From: CAYRUP01 sp964578975
GTDB taxonomy: Bacteria > Pseudomonadota > Gammaproteobacteria > DSM-16500
Length of the DNA: 48,914 nucleotides
NCBI GenBank assembly: GCA_964578975.1
Contig: CAZOFA010000005.1
Location: forward strand, 1 to 48,914
Direction: 5' to 3'
Numbering within the stretch: the stretch's first letter is position 1; each line of letters begins with the position of its first letter. A model generated the notes under the pieces. The model was not told the origin of the DNA. It made no database searches and saw only the letters and a program-made list of their open reading frames with translations. The position numbers were made by a program, and so were the translations under genes. This document shows positions 6,451 through 13,997 of this stretch, piece by piece.

Positions 6451-8181
6451 ATGAAAAGATCAAATCCTCTGTCATCAAAAAAATCTCCCGGTATTGGTTT
6501 CTTTAGCGATACAAGAACTCCGCTGCAAAATGCAGATGAGGCGCTTGCAAGAATACCCATTGTTCCGCACGAGACTAATATATTTCAGCACAATGAAAAA
6601 GTAGATCCTTGGGAACAATGCTACAGCGCACGCGAGGCTTGGGACAAACTTAAGAATCCGGTCCGCACTGTTCCTCGTCATCATGTCGGTCTCAATCGTC
6701 TTCGCAAACTGGCTAAACGAGGTGTTGCCACTGTCATTCCTTATAATCAACCGGCAATGTCTGAGCATACGCTCAGAGCAGCTCATCAACTTCTTGCTGC
6801 AGGCCCTGTCATCTATACTAATCCTCATTCCTCAAAGAAAAAAATTCCTGGCGTTGTGTTTCATCCAGGAAATTCGACATTGACAGCGCATATTCGAGGA
6901 GACGCAAATCCGCATCTCGGTTTTAAACGTCTTCATGGGCACAATAAATTATGGGAGTGGCAATTTGTTTCGCATATTGATCCGACCGCAATGAGTGAAA
7001 CAATCGCGATTGATGAGCTACCCATTTATACGGATGCTAAACTTGTTGAGCTTCGCCAGTCGATTCGTGAACGCCTAAATCAAATCGTACAAAAAAAAAT
7101 TCCTGCACTTACAAATAAAGATTGGGAAGAACTTTCTTGTTATTTAAAAAATATTTTTGCGGCACTACGCACTAAGTTCCCGGAAGGCGCATTCATAAAA
7201 CCAGTAGAAAGTAGTTGTTCGCTTGAGTATAGCAATCTCATTACAACAATGAATACAAATGAAGAAACATTAGCAGAAGATTTTTTACAAGGAATCTGTT
7301 ATTTATTACGAAAAATTTCTGATGCAAAAACCATTGAATCGCCCATGCTACGCACGATTTTACTTTCTGAATCAAAAGCGATTTATCTGATCGTCCATGA
7401 TTTATTATTTAATCCACGTGAAGTCATTGGCCAAGCAGCGCTGAAAATAGCTCAAACTGAAAATGGGAAAAGTTTTGAGATTCGCGTTGATTTTTTGCAA
7501 GGAAAAGCATTGCGAAGCACTATGCGCTTTGATTTATGCGATTATTATCCGCGCGAGCAAAAAGCTGCCGCTGATTTTTTAGATCAATTTTTCAAAAAAG
7601 CAAATTTCCCAAATCGAATGTTATGTGGAGGAGCCGATATTGCTCTAGGACAAGATGGAAATTGGCATATTATTGAATTAAATCTTGGTGCGGAATCCTT
7701 AGGTTTAGAACCTGGTATTAATTGGAATTGTTATGTATCAAGTTTTTTAGGAAGAAACACAGATTTAATTTTTATATTTGAATCTATATTCGCAGCTCCG
7801 TTAGAGGAACAAAAAAAATTCCTGTCTGGATTAAAGAAAACTGTCCTTAATCATCCTGGAGTTCGTGATATGCGAGAAGTACTCCAATGGTTTAGAGATC
7901 GCTATTGTCAATCATTCTTAACGAATCCAACTTTCCTGCAGAGTTATCAAATTAAGTTTAAATTAGAAGAGCTTTTTTCAGTTGTTTCATTTGTGTATCA
8001 AAGACTCACTACAGAGTATGTTCATTCTGCAACGACATATATGCAGCGTGAACTAAGGAGAAAAAAATACTTTGTTGAAAAACCGATGTTTTTTTCGAAG
8101 GATCCTGTACCGCCTGATTCAGTGACTGCTTTGAAGAAAAACAGCATGGCCGTTGGCCCCGGAATCCCCAAAAAAGGGTAG
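6451..8181 (+). CDS. Unrecognised protein with ATP-grasp-like domain
   Basis: This is a 576-residue soluble protein I cannot assign to a named family. Residues ~230-430 resemble the ATP-grasp fold: a possible ATP-binding Lys250 in FIKP followed by a Ser-rich loop (SSCS), then EIRVDFLQGKALRST (343-357, like the strand-turn-strand of these enzymes), then GADIALGQDGNWHIIELNLG (394-413). In the last segment Asp396, Glu409 and Asn411 are placed like the Mg-ATP ligands. Such enzymes join a carboxylate to an amine or thiol with ATP. The first ~220 residues may be a substrate or accessory domain; the C-terminal ~140 residues are mostly helical. No strong ribosome-binding site precedes the ATG, but no other in-frame start exists after the TAA at 6349-6351. 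It is third in an orphan trio. Confidence 0.6.
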   Translation: MKRSNPLSSKKSPGIGFFSDTRTPLQNADEALARIPIVPHETNIFQHNEKVDPWEQCYSAREAWDKLKNPVRTVPRHHVGLNRLRKLAKRGVATVIPYNQPAMSEHTLRAAHQLLAAGPVIYTNPHSSKKKIPGVVFHPGNSTLTAHIRGDANPHLGFKRLHGHNKLWEWQFVSHIDPTAMSETIAIDELPIYTDAKLVELRQSIRERLNQIVQKKIPALTNKDWEELSCYLKNIFAALRTKFPEGAFIKPVESSCSLEYSNLITTMNTNEETLAEDFLQGICYLLRKISDAKTIESPMLRTILLSESKAIYLIVHDLLFNPREVIGQAALKIAQTENGKSFEIRVDFLQGKALRSTMRFDLCDYYPREQKAAADFLDQFFKKANFPNRMLCGGADIALGQDGNWHIIELNLGAESLGLEPGINWNCYVSSFLGRNTDLIFIFESIFAAPLEEQKKFLSGLKKTVLNHPGVRDMREVLQWFRDRYCQSFLTNPTFLQSYQIKFKLEELFSVVSFVYQRLTTEYVHSATTYMQRELRRKKYFVEKPMFFSKDPVPPDSVTALKKNSMAVGPGIPKKG

Positions 8182-8247
8182 GTCAGGCGCCGGCTTCAAT
8201 AGTCATCACAGATGTAGAAGTAGAACAGCCGCGACGACGAAGATAAA

Positions 8248-8715
8248 TCATCGATGATACGGATGATTTTGCAGCAAGCTCACTGCACGATACCATTGTT
8301 CAGCAAGCATAATTCGCACCAGTGGATGAGGCAACGTTAACGGTGACAATGACCATTTCGTTTCTGCACGTTTTAAACACGCTTCTGATAATCCATCAGG
8401 GCCACCAATCAACAGATCGACATGTCGTCCTTCAGCGCTCCACGTTTTAATCCGTTGCGTTAATTGCTCTGTACTCCACAGCTGACCTTTTACATCCAAC
8501 GCAATCACATAATGACGCGGATGAATTTCCGCTAATAATTTTTCGCCTTCACGTTCACGTATGCGCGCGACATCTGAATTTTTCATGCGTTTTTCCGCGG
8601 GAATTTCACAGAGCTCCAGAGAAAAAGTAGAAGTAAAACGTTTTGCATATTCATTAAAACCGGCATCAACCCAATCAGGCATTTTGGTGCCGATGGCGAG
8701 AATGCGTGTGATCAT
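8248..8715 (-). CDS. rlmH: 23S rRNA (pseudouridine1915-N3)-methyltransferase RlmH
   Basis: RlmH is a SPOUT-class methyltransferase that uses S-adenosylmethionine to methylate N3 of pseudouridine 1915 in helix 69 of 23S rRNA, on assembled 70S ribosomes. The protein is 155 residues, exactly the usual length. The knotted cofactor site is intact: LLIGGPDGLS (101-110) and the C-terminal LPHPLVRIMLAEQWYRA segment with an NHPYHR end, all highly conserved. Its start overlaps the rsfS stop by 4 nt (ATGA), so translation is coupled. It is the last gene of the lnt-to-rlmH unit and is convergent with the ATP-grasp-like gene. Confidence 0.97.
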   Translation of the reverse strand: MITRILAIGTKMPDWVDAGFNEYAKRFTSTFSLELCEIPAEKRMKNSDVARIREREGEKLLAEIHPRHYVIALDVKGQLWSTEQLTQRIKTWSAEGRHVDLLIGGPDGLSEACLKRAETKWSLSPLTLPHPLVRIMLAEQWYRAVSLLQNHPYHR

Positions 8716-9074
8716 CGTTGGTTTTCACGCAATTGTTCGAGCGGTTCCCATAAATCTTCGAGATTATAAAATTCGCGCGTAGAGGCAAGCATCACATGCA
8801 CGATGACATCGGCCAAATCGACAATGACCCATTCACCTTCACGTTCACCTTCGGTTTTGATGTAACTAGCCTTTGCTTGTTTGGCTTTTTTCACCACGTT
8901 TTCAGCAAGCGATTTCACATGACGATTTGAACTTCCGCTGCAAATAACCATCACATCCGTCAGCGTCGTAATGTTGCGCACATCCAGTATCACTAAATCA
9001 ATCGCTTTTAAATCATTTAATGCATCAACGACCAGTCGTTGAAATTTTTCTGCGTTCTTGGTTTCTTCAGGCAT
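8712..9074 (-). CDS. rsfS: Ribosome silencing factor RsfS
   Basis: RsfS binds ribosomal protein L14 on the free 50S subunit and blocks joining with 30S during nutrient shortage. The 120-residue protein has the family pattern: LDVRNITTLTDVMVICSGSSNRHVKSLAENV, then GEWVIVDLADVIVHVMLASTREFYNLEDLW. It is slightly longer than E. coli RsfS (105) through both tails. It sits between nadD (9 nt upstream) and rlmH (4-nt overlap), the classic order. Confidence 0.97.
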   Translation of the reverse strand: MPEETKNAEKFQRLVVDALNDLKAIDLVILDVRNITTLTDVMVICSGSSNRHVKSLAENVVKKAKQAKASYIKTEGEREGEWVIVDLADVIVHVMLASTREFYNLEDLWEPLEQLRENQR

Positions 9075-9083
9075 TATTTACTC

Positions 9084-9740
9084 CTATATTCGACTAATGC
9101 TATACACCCCATGCTGCACGATATAGCGATACACAGCATCCGGTAATAAAAAACGTGGATTTTTATCTGCTGCAATTTGTTTGCGAATGTCAGTGGCAGA
9201 AATTTCGAGTGGCGTCACAGGATGCAACACAATATTTCCTGCGAGCGATTCGTGTAATGCTGCGGCGCCATGTTTTAAACGTTGTTTTAATAAGTCAGTC
9301 ACAATACCCGTTTGCGGCAAATGATATTGTGGACGATGGACAATCACGAGATGCGATAATTTCAAGATATCTTCAAAACGTTGCCAACTGGGAAAACCTA
9401 ATAACGCATCAATGCCCATGATGAAGCATAAGGGTGTGCTCGGAAATTTTTGATGTAAAAATTCCAGTGTATCAATCGTGTAAGAAAACCCTTTGCGTTG
9501 AATTTCACAATCATCCACGGTGAGAGCTGTCTCACCTTCAATAGCGGCACGCACCATCGCTAACCGATGTTTGGCCGAGGCGACCGGTGTTTTGCGATGC
9601 ACGGGCAAATAGCAGGGAATCAAGCGCACTTCGGCTAACTCAAGTGCTTGATATAATTCAAGTGCAGTACGTAAGTGGCCAAAATGAATGGGATCGAAAG
9701 TTCCACCGAAAATGCCAATGGGTTGGGATAATGAATGCAT
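9084..9740 (-). CDS. nadD: Nicotinate-mononucleotide adenylyltransferase NadD
   Basis: NadD adenylates nicotinate mononucleotide to deamido-NAD in the common path of NAD synthesis. The 218-residue protein has the nucleotidyltransferase signature GIFGGTFDPIHFGHLR (9-24), MGIDALLGFPSWQR (108-121) and the C-terminal ISATDIR motif (equivalent to ISSTxxR). The start has an AGAGG 12 nt upstream, a little far. In this gene order it would normally follow holA closely; here a repeat with an assembly gap lies between them (9821-9970), so it may have its own promoter or depend on read-through. Confidence 0.96.
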   Translation of the reverse strand: MHSLSQPIGIFGGTFDPIHFGHLRTALELYQALELAEVRLIPCYLPVHRKTPVASAKHRLAMVRAAIEGETALTVDDCEIQRKGFSYTIDTLEFLHQKFPSTPLCFIMGIDALLGFPSWQRFEDILKLSHLVIVHRPQYHLPQTGIVTDLLKQRLKHGAAALHESLAGNIVLHPVTPLEISATDIRKQIAADKNPRFLLPDAVYRYIVQHGVYSISRI

Positions 9741-9820
9741 TAACTAATTAAGCCTCTAAGGTCATATTATAATTATATACTTTTTCATCATGTTTAGGAC
9801 AGTTCACCTTGTCAACCTGT

Positions 9821-9970
9821 CCTTCGAGACGCGGGGGGGGGGGGGGGGGCGGGCCGGGGGGGGGTGTGGGGGGGGGGGGGCGGGGCGGNNNNNNNNNNCC
9901 GCGCGCCCGAGCGGTGTCTTGCGGTCCGCCGCGGGCTCTTGCGAGCCCCCCCCCCCCCGCGTCTCGAAGG
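9821..9970. repeat. Palindromic repeat (family B) with assembly gap and poly-G/poly-C flanks
   Basis: CCTTCGAGACGCG at 9821-9833 is mirrored by its reverse complement ending at 9970, so the two ends form an inverted repeat. Inside lie long G runs (about 9832-9888), ten Ns (9889-9898) and a long C run (about 9946-9958). The homopolymers extend inward from the two arms towards the gap. They look like read-end artefacts at a hairpin that could not be sequenced through, not like real chromosomal sequence. The rest of the interspersed family lies at 17371-17405, 32681-32713 and 48846-48914. Confidence 0.75.
9889..9898. other. Assembly gap (10 N)
   Basis: Ten undetermined bases lie inside the family-B palindrome. 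The flanking G-only and C-rich sequence is probably unreliable as well, so neither the real length nor the content between nadD and holA is known. Confidence 0.95.
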
Positions 9971-9973
9971 GCA

Positions 9974-10978
9974 CTACGTTCGGGACGACAAGCCTAAAAC
10001 CAATCGTTCAAATTCATTTTCCACATTCCCTAAAGCCGCCCCTTTAATGATTCGATCAATCTGACCCGCCTGCAATAACCATTCCATGCATTGCGCGCGC
10101 GTGGCGCGTTTGAGAAAAGCGCGCACCGCAGGTTGGCGTTTTTCAAAAATACGAAACTGACTAAACAACGTCGCGAGCGAGTTTCCTTGTTCGATTTGTT
10201 TTTTAAAATCCGCGAGCATGCGCAATTCACGCGTGATGGCCCAAAGAATTAAAGTGGGTTCAATATTCGTCGCAAATAAATTTTTTAAAATGCGCAATGA
10301 GCGTTTGTTATTGCCAAGAAGCATGCTATCAACCAAATTGAAAATATCAAATTGCGTATGATCCATGACAATTTCTGTCAACAATGCTTCATCGACACGA
10401 TCAGGCTGATACAAATAAAGTTTTTCAATTTCTTGTGCAGCGGCGAGTAAATTTCCTTCTACTTGTTCTGCAAGCCATGTCGCCGCACTTGGCGAAAAAT
10501 TCAAATTTAAATTTTTCGCACGTTGGATAATCCATTGCGGTAACTGGGCTGCGGGAATCGGCCAAATGGCAATCGTCACACCATTTTTTTCAATGGATTT
10601 GTACCAACGAGTTTGTTCGGTTTTTTTATCCAATTTATCTGCATGCATTAATAACAAAGTATCCGCATCAAAATTTTCTGCATATTGACTGAGAATGTCA
10701 CTGTTCGCTTGATTGAATTTCAGTCCGCGTAAATCTAATTCGATCAGGCGTTTGCTTGCGAATAACGAGCGACTGTGTAAATGTGTATGCAATGTTTGTC
10801 CCCAGTCAACGCCCTCCGCTTGAACGCGTACATGCTCTGCAAATCCTGCTTTTTGTGCGGCCGAACGAATCAGATCAACCGCTTCTGTCACCAGCAACAC
10901 TTCATCACCGCTCAGCAAATAAATCGGTGCAAGTGATTTTGTGACGTGTTGCGCTAATTGTTGATAGGCTAGTTTCAT
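9974..10978 (-). CDS. holA: DNA polymerase III delta subunit HolA
   Basis: HolA is the delta subunit of the clamp loader; it opens the beta clamp during loading onto primed DNA. The 334-residue length matches E. coli (343). Family features include the N-terminal APIYLLSGDEVLLVTEAVDLIR, the beta-clamp-contacting SLFASKRLIELDLRG segment (about 71-85), the KLDKKTEQTRWYKSIEKNG region, and the C-terminal helical collar domain. Its start overlaps the lptE stop by 4 nt. The stop codon TAG lies inside the family-B repeat, and the last residues (SSRT) are probably encoded by repeat sequence. Confidence 0.95.
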   Translation of the reverse strand: MKLAYQQLAQHVTKSLAPIYLLSGDEVLLVTEAVDLIRSAAQKAGFAEHVRVQAEGVDWGQTLHTHLHSRSLFASKRLIELDLRGLKFNQANSDILSQYAENFDADTLLLMHADKLDKKTEQTRWYKSIEKNGVTIAIWPIPAAQLPQWIIQRAKNLNLNFSPSAATWLAEQVEGNLLAAAQEIEKLYLYQPDRVDEALLTEIVMDHTQFDIFNLVDSMLLGNNKRSLRILKNLFATNIEPTLILWAITRELRMLADFKKQIEQGNSLATLFSQFRIFEKRQPAVRAFLKRATRAQCMEWLLQAGQIDRIIKGAALGNVENEFERLVLGLSSRT

Positions 10979-11493
10979 GGATGTTTTTTATGTTCCATTA
11001 AAAGTTGCGTGATATCACGTGAGTTCAAACGATTAACCATGTCATACACAATCGCCTGACGCATTTGTTGATACAACGTGGTTTGTTCATTACTGCCACC
11101 GAGAATTTGATCGGACAGTGTGGTCAATGTACGTGTTTCAGTGACGACTTGAGGAGGCACTAACAGAACACCTTTCGACGTTGTCACTTCAAATGAGACG
11201 CTCAAAATTAAATTATATTGTCGCGTTTGTTGCGAACCGCTGACGCTCAACAATTCTTGATTTTCATTTTCACTTAAAATCACTAACACAGCGGTTGCTT
11301 CATCCGGTGTGGATGTCAAATGCACCCCTGACATGCGTAAATATTCATGTAAGTTATGCGTCAATTGACCGTAGGGATCTGTTGTTTGAATGTAAAGTTC
11401 TTGCAAAGGCGGACTGAGCGGTGCGGCGCCTCGCAGTTGAAAACCACAACTGGTTAGAAAAAATAGCACACATAAAAAAATAGAGCGAAACAT
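10975..11493 (-). CDS. lptE: LPS-assembly lipoprotein LptE
   Basis: LptE plugs the LptD beta-barrel and helps insert lipopolysaccharide into the outer leaflet of the outer membrane. The 172-residue protein has a lipoprotein signal ending in LTSC (Cys16) and the family start CGFQLRGAAPLSPPLQELYI. An RQYNLILSVSFEV strand and a C-terminal amphipathic helix (YQQMRQAIVYDMVNRL) follow. It overlaps leuS by 1 nt and holA by 4 nt, with a GGAG site inside the leuS end, so the genes are translationally coupled. Confidence 0.95.
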   Translation of the reverse strand: MFRSIFLCVLFFLTSCGFQLRGAAPLSPPLQELYIQTTDPYGQLTHNLHEYLRMSGVHLTSTPDEATAVLVILSENENQELLSVSGSQQTRQYNLILSVSFEVTTSKGVLLVPPQVVTETRTLTTLSDQILGGSNEQTTLYQQMRQAIVYDMVNRLNSRDITQLLMEHKKHP

Positions 11494-13985
11494 TATTTTT
11501 CTCCCGTGACAATATTCACCAGCCTGCCAGGTACGGTAATAATTTTCTGGATGATTTTATCTTTAACCGCTTGTTGCACTTTGGCATCCGCAGTCGTAAT
11601 CGATTCAATCAATTGTTTATCCGCATTGGTCGGCACGGTGATGCGCGTACGCAATTTTCCATTAATTTGCACGACTAATTCAATCTTATCAATTTTAAAC
11701 GTAGCTGCATTACTTTTCGGCCAAGGTGCTTGGAGTAATACACCGGGATAAAAAAGTTCTACCCAAAGTTGATGGGTAATATGAGGTGCAATGGGCGCGA
11801 GTAAGCGTAACAAAATACTCAAGCCTTTGTGAAGAATGTGCGTGCGAATATCGGCGTGAGTTGCGTCGCTCGGAGGAATTTTGCTTAATAAATTAAATAA
11901 TTTCATACAACCCGACACCACCGTGTTAAATTGCAAACGGTCATAATCATATTTTGTTTGTTCAACAATTTCATATAATTGACGCAAAATATTGCGTTGT
12001 GCGGGATCAGCATTTTCCCAATTCATCGTAGATTCACTGAACGTGGGATTATTATTTTCTTCACTGATGATGTCGCGATGTTCGTAAGCAAACGCCCATA
12101 ATTTTTTTAAAAAACGATACGCGCCTTCGATGCCGCTATCAGACCATTCCAGACTTTGTTCGGGAGGCGATGCAAAAATAATAAAGAGACGCACCGTGTC
12201 TGCACCAAAACGTTCAATCAACGGCTGTGGATCGACCGTGTTGCCTTTTGATTTTGACATTTTGATACCTTGATTTAACACCATGCCCTGCGTTAATAAA
12301 CGGGTAAATGGCTCATCAGAATTTAATAATCCTTCATCGCGCATCGTTTTATGAATAAAACGCGAATACAATAAATGCATCACAGCATGTTCGATGCCAC
12401 CGACATATTGATCGACGGGCACCCAATAATTCGCGCGACCATCCAACATGGCTTTATCCTGTTTTTTGCAAGCAAAACGTGCGTAATACCAAGATGATTC
12501 AAAAAAAGTGTCGAAAGTATCGGTTTCGCGGGTGGCAGGCAAGCCGCACTGCGGGCACTTCACCTGATAAAATTCAGGAATGGATTTTAAGGGTGAGGTG
12601 ATTCCCGTAAAGCTGACATCTTCAGGTAAGACGACCGGCAAATCTTTTTCGGGGACAGGCACCGCGCCACAGGTCGTGCAATTAATAATGGGAATCGGCG
12701 CGCCCCAATAACGTTGTCGCGAGACACTCCAATCACGTATGCGAAAATTGATGCGTCGTGTGCCGAGTTGTTGATCTTCAATGTGTTGAATAATGCGCGT
12801 GATTGCAATTTTAGAATCAAGCCCAGTAAATTGATCAGAATGAATTAAGTCACCAAACTCGGTGAATGCCGCTTTTGAAAAATCCCAAGTAGAATTTTTC
12901 GGTTGAATCACTTGTCTGATTGGCAATTGATACAGTTGCGCAAATTCAAAATCACGTTGATCGTGTGCGGGAACTGCCATCACTGCACCCGATCCATAAT
13001 CCATCATCACAAAATTCGCCACCCAAATTGGAATTTTCTCTTGCGTGAAGGGGTGCACTGCATAAAACGGTGTTTGCATCCCACGTTTTTCCATCGTGGC
13101 TAATTCGGCTTCGGCAACTTTTATATTACGACATTCATCAAGAAATTGATTAAGCGTCGGATTATTTTCGGCGGCTAATTTTGCCAGTGGATGTTGCGGT
13201 GCAATCGCGATGTAGGTGACGCCAAACAGCGTATCGGGTCGCGTGGTAAAAATCGTGAGATGTTCAGCGCGATCACTCAATGAAAATTTTATGTCAACAC
13301 CTTCCGAGCGACCGATCCAATTGCGTTGCATGGTTTTTACTTGGTCTGGCCACGCGTTTAGTTTATCGAGATCATTCAACAATTCATCGGCATAGGCTGT
13401 AATTTTTAAAAACCATTGCGGCACTTCGCGACGTTCCACCAGCGCACCTGAGCGCCAACCGCGCCCATCGATGACTTGTTCATTGGCTAAAATAGTTTGA
13501 TCGACGGGATCCCAATTTACTTCCGCATTTTTTTTATAAACCAGCCCTTTTTTTAATAGTTGTAAAAAAAACCATTGTTCCCAGCGATAATAGTCCGGCT
13601 CACAGGTCGTGAGTTCGCGACTCCAATCCACTCCCAATCCCAAACTCATTAATTGGTTACGCATGTGCGCGATATTTTTGTAAGTCCAGGTCGCGGGTGG
13701 AATATTATTTTTGATCGCAGCATTTTCAGCGGGCAATCCAAACGCATCCCAGCCCATCGGTTGCAACACATTTTTTCCCAGCATGCGTTGATAACGCGCA
13801 ATCACATCAGGCAGTGTGTAGTTACGCACGTGTCCCATATGCAGATGACCGCTCGGATAAGGAAACATGGCTAAACAATAAAATTTTTCTTTATTAGAAT
13901 CTTCCACAGCTTGGAAACTGTTGCGTTCTTGCCAAAATTGTTGAGCATTGGCTTCAATTTTTTGCGGATTATATTGCTGGTCCAT
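11493..13985 (-). CDS. leuS: Leucyl-tRNA synthetase LeuS
   Basis: LeuS charges tRNA-Leu in the cytoplasm. The 830-residue class I synthetase has the HIGH-type motif in YPSGHLHMGHVRNY (near residue 50), the editing CP1 domain with FTTRPDTLFGVTYIAIAP and YGSGAVMAVPAHDQRD, a CxxC zinc-like module (INCTTCGAVPVPE, then CPQCGLP), and the catalytic KMSKS (MSKSKGN). Length and order agree with bacterial LeuS. The start follows lnt by 12 nt with only a weak ribosome-binding site. Confidence 0.98.
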   Translation of the reverse strand: MDQQYNPQKIEANAQQFWQERNSFQAVEDSNKEKFYCLAMFPYPSGHLHMGHVRNYTLPDVIARYQRMLGKNVLQPMGWDAFGLPAENAAIKNNIPPATWTYKNIAHMRNQLMSLGLGVDWSRELTTCEPDYYRWEQWFFLQLLKKGLVYKKNAEVNWDPVDQTILANEQVIDGRGWRSGALVERREVPQWFLKITAYADELLNDLDKLNAWPDQVKTMQRNWIGRSEGVDIKFSLSDRAEHLTIFTTRPDTLFGVTYIAIAPQHPLAKLAAENNPTLNQFLDECRNIKVAEAELATMEKRGMQTPFYAVHPFTQEKIPIWVANFVMMDYGSGAVMAVPAHDQRDFEFAQLYQLPIRQVIQPKNSTWDFSKAAFTEFGDLIHSDQFTGLDSKIAITRIIQHIEDQQLGTRRINFRIRDWSVSRQRYWGAPIPIINCTTCGAVPVPEKDLPVVLPEDVSFTGITSPLKSIPEFYQVKCPQCGLPATRETDTFDTFFESSWYYARFACKKQDKAMLDGRANYWVPVDQYVGGIEHAVMHLLYSRFIHKTMRDEGLLNSDEPFTRLLTQGMVLNQGIKMSKSKGNTVDPQPLIERFGADTVRLFIIFASPPEQSLEWSDSGIEGAYRFLKKLWAFAYEHRDIISEENNNPTFSESTMNWENADPAQRNILRQLYEIVEQTKYDYDRLQFNTVVSGCMKLFNLLSKIPPSDATHADIRTHILHKGLSILLRLLAPIAPHITHQLWVELFYPGVLLQAPWPKSNAATFKIDKIELVVQINGKLRTRITVPTNADKQLIESITTADAKVQQAVKDKIIQKIITVPGRLVNIVTGEK

Positions 13986-13997
13986 AGTGGTTGCTCA

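Noticed and set aside
9790..10064. Gly-rich open frames across the poly-G/N region
   Set aside because: They are created by homopolymer G runs and Ns in a probable sequencing artefact; no ribosome-binding site or protein-like composition.
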